Shown: positions 59,250-64,000 of the stretch, piece by piece
How the letters are laid out: every line of letters starts with the position of its first letter
Numbering within the stretch: the first letter of the stretch is position 1
NCBI RefSeq assembly: GCF_029852145.1
Contig: NC_079978.1
Location: 11,875,801 to 11,939,800, forward strand
DNA length: 64,000 bases
From: Microplitis mediator
Taxonomy: Eukaryota > Arthropoda > Insecta > Hymenoptera > Braconidae
Direction of reading: 5' to 3'
Made by a program: the position numbers and the translations under genes
The notes under the pieces: generated by a model
What the model was told of the DNA's origin: nothing
Database searches by the model: none
Seen by the model: the letters and a program-made list of their open reading frames with translations, nothing else

Positions 59250-61117
59250 CACTGATAGAAGGATTTGTTTAGGAGTAATAAATTGATTTATTAAATTTTT
59301 CTCAATTGACTTTTTTGGATTTAACAAATATTTAGTAATTATTAACAATATTTATTATAATGAAATAAGTAACTTCTTAATTATTAAGAAATATTTTTTA
59401 TGCTAACAAAGCCTTATTAACATAAAAGAAATATTTGTTAGCACCAAACAAGATTTTTTAATATTTAATAAATATTTCTGAGGAGAATTTGTCGGTGTAC
59501 ACGTATTAACTTAACCATTAAAAACACATGTACTATCAAACGGATTTTATGTTATTTCTCAGCGTAGTTTAATATAAAAAATATTAATTTGTTTATTCTA
59601 GTTATAGTGTTAATTACTATGAAATTGTATGTTGAAATTGAAAGAATAGAAAATTTTATACGATGGCTGTTTTAGTTATTTTTGTTTATAAATATAAATA
59701 TTAATGAATGTGTGTAGCTGCATGCAAAAACATATATACATTAGGGTGTGTCAAAAAAAAATGATTTTTTTTTTTAAGGTCTCATAGTCTCAAAAGCTTC
59801 TTTGGGACCTAAAAAAATTCTCCTAAAAAATCAGCTCGATATCTCGAAAATTGGGCTGGCGGTTTACAAGTTCATTTTCCCATTTAAAATACATGTATAA
59901 ATTATTTTTTTTTGGTTTTTCGAAGAAAAATCAAAGAAAAAAATTTTTTTTCCAATTTTGAATTTCTCGCCTTCATAGGAAATTGAATTCCTTACAAAAA
60001 TGTCTTGAATAGTCATGTTCGTAACTACAATATAAAAAAAGTTACAAGCCCCCAAAGTCGAAAAAAAAAATAATTTTTCTTTTATGTATAATTGTTATTT
60101 TTTACTTTCTTGTTATTACTTGGAGATATTTTTTTCTTCTAATTTTAATTTTCAATCTTCTATATAACATCTTCAATAAAATTTTCAAATCTAAAACGTT
60201 TTAGTAACTCACTTAACCGCTACAGAACATTACTATAATAAAAAAATCTATTTTATCGAGTGATTGACACCAATACACAAAAAAGTTAATCGTCACAGTT
60301 TTAAATTATTTTTTAAATATTTCTTGCATAAAAATAGCTTTATATAGAAGATTGGAAATTAAAATTAGAAGAAAAAAATACCACCAATCAATAACAAAAA
60401 AGTAAAAACAATAATTATACGTAAAAAAAAAACTTTTTTTTAACTTTGGGAGCTTGTAACTTTTTTGATATTGTAGTTACGAGCATAACAATTCAAGACA
60501 TTTTTGTAGGGAATTTAATTTCCTATAAGAGTGTGAAATTCAAAATTGGAATAAAAATTTTTTTCTTAGATTTTTCCTCGAAAAACTAAAAAAAAAATTT
60601 TTTACATGTATTTTAAATGGGAAAATGAACTTGTAAACCGCCAGCTCCATTTTCGAGATATCGAGCTGATTTTTTAGGAGAATTTTTTTTTTGTCCCAAA
60701 GAAACTTTTGAGACTATGAGACCTTAAAAAAAAAATATCATTTTATTTTGACACACCCTAATATATATATATATTCTTGAACTGTGTGATTTTATGAATT
60801 AAATTTTAATAAATAAGTTAATAGATAATTTCTTAAATATAAAAAAAAATTTATTCAAATAATAAAAAATATATTAAATATAAAATATTCATTTATTAAT
60901 CATTAAAAAGTGATTCATTAAATGTTAAAAAGTGATTTATTAAATATTAACAAATCGTTTATTAGATGCTAAGAAATATTTATTAAATACAAAAAATGAT
61001 GTTTAAGAAATGATTTGTTAAATATTAATAAATATTTCTTAAATAAGGCTCCGTTAAGAAATCATTTGTTAAATATTAACAAATCTTGTTTAATACTAAG
61101 AAATCCTTCTATCAGTG
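59250..61117. mobile_element. TA-flanked element with CACTGATAGAAGG ends
   Basis: CACTGATAGAAGGATTT at 59250 is exactly inverted to 61117, each side flanked by TA. The outer arms (~250 bp) are AT-rich and imperfectly paired. A TTAGGGTG foldback is inserted in the middle. Non-autonomous, Tc1/mariner-like by its TA site. Confidence 0.7.
59741..60761. mobile_element. Third TTAGGGTG foldback, nested
   Basis: A 1.02-kb near-palindrome ending TTAGGGTGTGTC and GACACACCCTAA beside TA. Arms of ~400 bp. The ORF at 59864-60055 is arm-derived. Same end type as the elements at 2731-7742 and 7761-11852, but internally unrelated. Confidence 0.75.
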
Positions 61118-61890
61118 TATAAGTAAATCTTCAATATACAGAAATTATTTTTTCATAGATGTAAAATCAAAATCATTATGAAAAAATATTCATGAAGGTT
61201 TTTATACATGGAATATTTCATATTAAACGTTCACTCGTATAAAAAATGTGTCCCGTATAAATAATTAAAAATTGCTTAACGAAAAAAAAATATTACTTTA
61301 TAGAATAGTTGAAATTATTCCTCATTTTAAATGTTATAAGAAGTTTTTCTTTAAAACCTCTAACGCATTTAAAAAATGAATCCATTTATTTACATACCTA
61401 AATTTTGTTTAAAGGATAAATTTATATTTATGCATAACAGCTGGGAATTTATACTAATACATATGTTTTACTTGTTTTTTCTCTAAAACTAGATCCCGCA
61501 ATCTTCATTTATTTGCGCATTTGAATATTTTTTCGGTTGGACACTAAAATTTTTAGCTCTAGAAGATTTTACATTTACTTGCAGTTGAGATAGATTTATC
61601 CTAATGCGAATATTTACCTACTTCAAAAATGTTGTTCCTAAACCGCTTAGCTGTAATTTGCATTCGTTTATCTGTTAATAGATTCTTTCAGCTGCTCAAG
61701 AGTTTCAAAATATTTTATAAAAATTATTTAATCCTACAGTAGTAAAAAAAAATTTACATTTATTGATAAATGTTTTAATCTCACAGATTTACTCTTCTCA
61801 ACACCCTTTTGAAAACTTATATTTACTCAAAACTTTACCTTCGAAAAATTTTATACATTTTATTTTAATTTTGTTTATCACTAGCTTAAA
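61118..61890. other. AT-rich non-coding DNA
   Basis: No gene or recognisable repeat boundary. Confidence 0.5.
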
Positions 61891-61894
61891 AGAT

Positions 61895-62775
61895 TTAAGA
61901 TGTTTTTGAAAACTTCTGCCGCCTATTTATGCAATCTGTAAAATACATTATGCAATAGCAGACCTTTATAAATCTATTTTATTATTATTTTGAGGAATCT
62001 TAGATAAATTTTTGAAAAAATATATGTATTTGCTCAAAACTTTATCGTCGAAAATTTTATATATTTATTATAATTTTGTTTATTATCACCATAAAAGGAT
62101 TAAGATACTTTTGAAAACTTCCGCCACCTGTTTATGCAATCTGTAAAATGCATTATGCAATAGCAGACCTTTATATATGTATTTATTATTTTAAAGGATT
62201 CTAGATAAATTTTGAAAAATAAACGTATTTACTCAAAACTTTATCTTGGGAAAATTTTATATATTTTATGCTAATTTTGTTTTATCGCATCCTTTAAAAG
62301 ATTAAAGTACTTTTGAGAACCACCGCTAACTAGTTATGCAATCTGTAAAATACATTATACAATAGAAAACCTAAATATATATTCGCCATTTTAAAAGTTT
62401 TCAAAATTTTTATATTTACTCAGCTGAAAAACTAAAATTATTTTAATTAGCATAATTTATACTGCATTATGCAATAGCAGACCTTCATATATGTATTTAT
62501 TATTTTAAAGGATCCTAGATAAATTTTGAAAAATAAACGTATTTACTCAAAACTTTATCTTGGGAAAATTTTATATATTTTATGCTAATTTTGTTTTATC
62601 GCATCCTTTAAAGGATTAAAATACTTTTGAGAACCACAGCTATCTAGTTGTGCAATCTGTAAAATACATTATGCAATAGAAAACCTAAATATATATTTGC
62701 CATTTTAAAAGTTTTCAAAATTTTTATATTTACTCAGCTGAAAAACTAAAATTATTTTAATTAGCATAATTTATA
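61895..62775 (+). repeat. Imperfect tandem repeats upstream of the polymerase-like gene
   Basis: A ~205-bp unit marked by 'atgcaatctgtaaaatacattatgcaatag' starts near 61905, 62110 and 62312. A larger 314-bp direct repeat (62172-62460 and 62486-62774) duplicates the last part. AT-rich, non-coding. Confidence 0.75.
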
Positions 62776-62882
62776 CATTTACACGATTTTAGAGAAATTT
62801 TTTCTCGGAAAAATGATCCTAAATCTTAAAAATTCAAGGAAAATTTTTATTTTTTCGTAGTCGGTTTTTCTTTGATGTATTT

Positions 62883-62920
62883 TATATAAAAAGAGGTGTT
62901 TTTGTAGATGATGCATCAGT
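62883..62920 (+). promoter_or_regulatory. TATA box and TCAGT initiator
   Basis: TATATAAA at 62883-62890 and the arthropod initiator TCAGT at 62916-62920, about 67 bases before the ATG at 62987. Confidence 0.55.
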
Positions 62921-62986
62921 TCATTTCTGCTCGTCATAAACGAATTTGGTATAATTCTGTGTTTTACGAAAAAAAATTCTTCAACT

Positions 62987-64000
62987 ATGGCGATACAATT
63001 ATATTCCAACGTAGTGAATACAATTGCTCAAACATATGAAGATCTTTTAACACACAACCCTATAAGTAAAGATCTGAGTATTAGAGCTTGTAATGTTTGT
63101 AGTGATACTATCAAATCATTTAATAGTATCCTATTAAATCCGCGAGTAAGTGTTCAAGAGAGACGGTGTATACAGGCAAATATTACACTATTACATTCTT
63201 ATTATGAGAAGTTTCTACGATTAAGTGGGCAAGTGGTTGGTGGAGATCTGAATTCGGGAAATTTAATTCAGTGGCGTGATATGGAAAACGCGTTCCAGAA
63301 TCGTATAACAACTGGTTGCATTGTAAACATTGGGCATATTGATTTAAGAACATTTCTGAATGATGCAAAAAGTTTAACAGTTAATAAAATTCAAGAAAAT
63401 ATGCAGAGGATTGGCAATCTTAAAGTCAGTACAACTTTAATGTGCAAATTTGAAAATGTTAAGAGCGAATTAACCATTGAGGAAACAAAGACATTTCAAA
63501 CTCAAAGTCGTGAGATATTGATAACAACAGATCTAGACAACTGGTTTGTTAATAGTGTGTATGATGTTTTATTGAAGAAAGTTGAAGAGTTTAATCAAAA
63601 AGATTCAGGGTGGAGCTTAGTGGAAGTGATAAACTTAACTATTAACATCGCTAGATATGCCCCATTCAGAGCTGGCTTATCAACGTTTGTCACTTTGCCT
63701 AAAGATATACAATATAAAAAAGCTGTCATCAACATCCAAAATAATGATGAATTTTGTTTCCTTTGGTGTGTAACTGCTGCAGTATATGGTGCTGAAACTG
63801 CTAACCCAAAAAGGACATCATCATATCCACATTTCAGTACACTTTTTAATTATAAAGATATTAACTTTCCTATAACTCTCAAAGACATTCCAAAATTTGA
63901 AAAGTTGAATAACTTGAAGATAAATGTTTACGGGCTTGAATCACAGTTCACCAAGAATGAAGAAGAAGATGCAGCATCTAGTGTAATAGCGCCATTATAC
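62987..64000 (+). CDS. N-terminal part of a Polinton-type DNA polymerase-like protein (runs off the window)
   Basis: Open for 338 codons from the ATG at 62987 to the window end without a stop. Residues 1-210 are helical and unrecognised. Then come 'DSGWSLVEVINLTINIARY', 'FVTLPKDIQYKKAVINIQ', 'NNDEFCFLWCVTAAVYG', 'KRTSSYPHFST' and 'PITLKDIPKFEKLNNLKINV'. I recognise this order as the conserved region ahead of the family B polymerase domain in arthropod and cnidarian Polinton/adintovirus-like proteins. The D-x-x-C-F core parallels D-x-x-C-L in the stump at 35 kb. The polymerase domain itself would lie beyond 64000, so the assignment rests on the N-terminal region alone. Confidence 0.7.
   Translation, partial: MAIQLYSNVVNTIAQTYEDLLTHNPISKDLSIRACNVCSDTIKSFNSILLNPRVSVQERRCIQANITLLHSYYEKFLRLSGQVVGGDLNSGNLIQWRDMENAFQNRITTGCIVNIGHIDLRTFLNDAKSLTVNKIQENMQRIGNLKVSTTLMCKFENVKSELTIEETKTFQTQSREILITTDLDNWFVNSVYDVLLKKVEEFNQKDSGWSLVEVINLTINIARYAPFRAGLSTFVTLPKDIQYKKAVINIQNNDEFCFLWCVTAAVYGAETANPKRTSSYPHFSTLFNYKDINFPITLKDIPKFEKLNNLKINVYGLESQFTKNEEEDAASSVIAPLY

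Overview
This is an AT-rich nuclear window from an arthropod, most likely an insect. The evidence is the element load: a DD41D mariner, a Penelope-like element, BEL/Pao retroelements, Tc1-like and TTAGGGTG-ended foldback elements, a Polinton-like block, spliceosomal introns, TATA plus initiator promoters and tRNA-derived SINE heads. A hymenopteran host is only a guess. There are no prokaryotic features, and no housekeeping host gene was recognised. Apart from one polyglutamine gene of unknown origin, nearly everything looks like mobile or virus-derived DNA in various states of decay.

Layout. 1-2.7 kb: AT-rich DNA and a small TIR element with subterminal repeats (1206-2066). 2.7-11.9 kb: two adjacent elements ending in TTAGGGTG. 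The first carries a degenerate intron-containing transposase; the second is a 4.1-kb near-palindrome without genes. 12.7-20.4 kb: a 7.7-kb inverted-repeat structure around an apparently intact DD41D mariner with 1.8-kb terminal repeats, one intron and SINE copies carried inside both arms. 20.4-28.0 kb: a compact minus-strand Polinton/adintovirus-like gene block (packaging ATPase, retroviral-type integrase, candidate virion proteins, core-like basic proteins, and two paralogous unknown proteins at its ends). Several of its genes carry stops or frameshifts. 28-35 kb: nested MITEs and foldbacks, a TTAA-flanked element, and a 1.1-kb array of 12-bp units joined to a reverse transcriptase scrap. 35-40 kb: more virus-like genes (a truncated N-terminal part of a Polinton-type DNA polymerase, a spliced acidic gene, an intact 272-aa unknown ORF). 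40-43 kb: an orphan promoter/exon and a Tc1-like foldback. 43-53 kb: a small coiled-coil gene, two decayed BEL/Pao copies and an intact Penelope-like element (RT plus GIY-YIG). 53-55 kb: minisatellites and a small gene with a promoter and intron. 55.8-58.5 kb: a two-exon gene containing 481 consecutive CAA codons. 59-61 kb: a TA-flanked element with a third TTAGGGTG element nested inside. 61.9-62.8 kb: imperfect tandem repeats. 62987-64000: an open 338-codon start of a Polinton-type DNA polymerase-like protein that runs off the window.

How it fits together. The genes at 20-28 kb form one co-oriented cassette with overlapping or closely spaced ORFs, as in Polintons. Its ATPase, integrase and structural candidates would act in virion assembly and chromosomal insertion. 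The two separate polymerase-like N-termini (about 35 kb and 63 kb) show that at least two such lineages have left remnants here. Insertions of other elements have broken up these remnants.

Limits: all family assignments rest on visible motifs and recollection of families. No alignment or database search was run.
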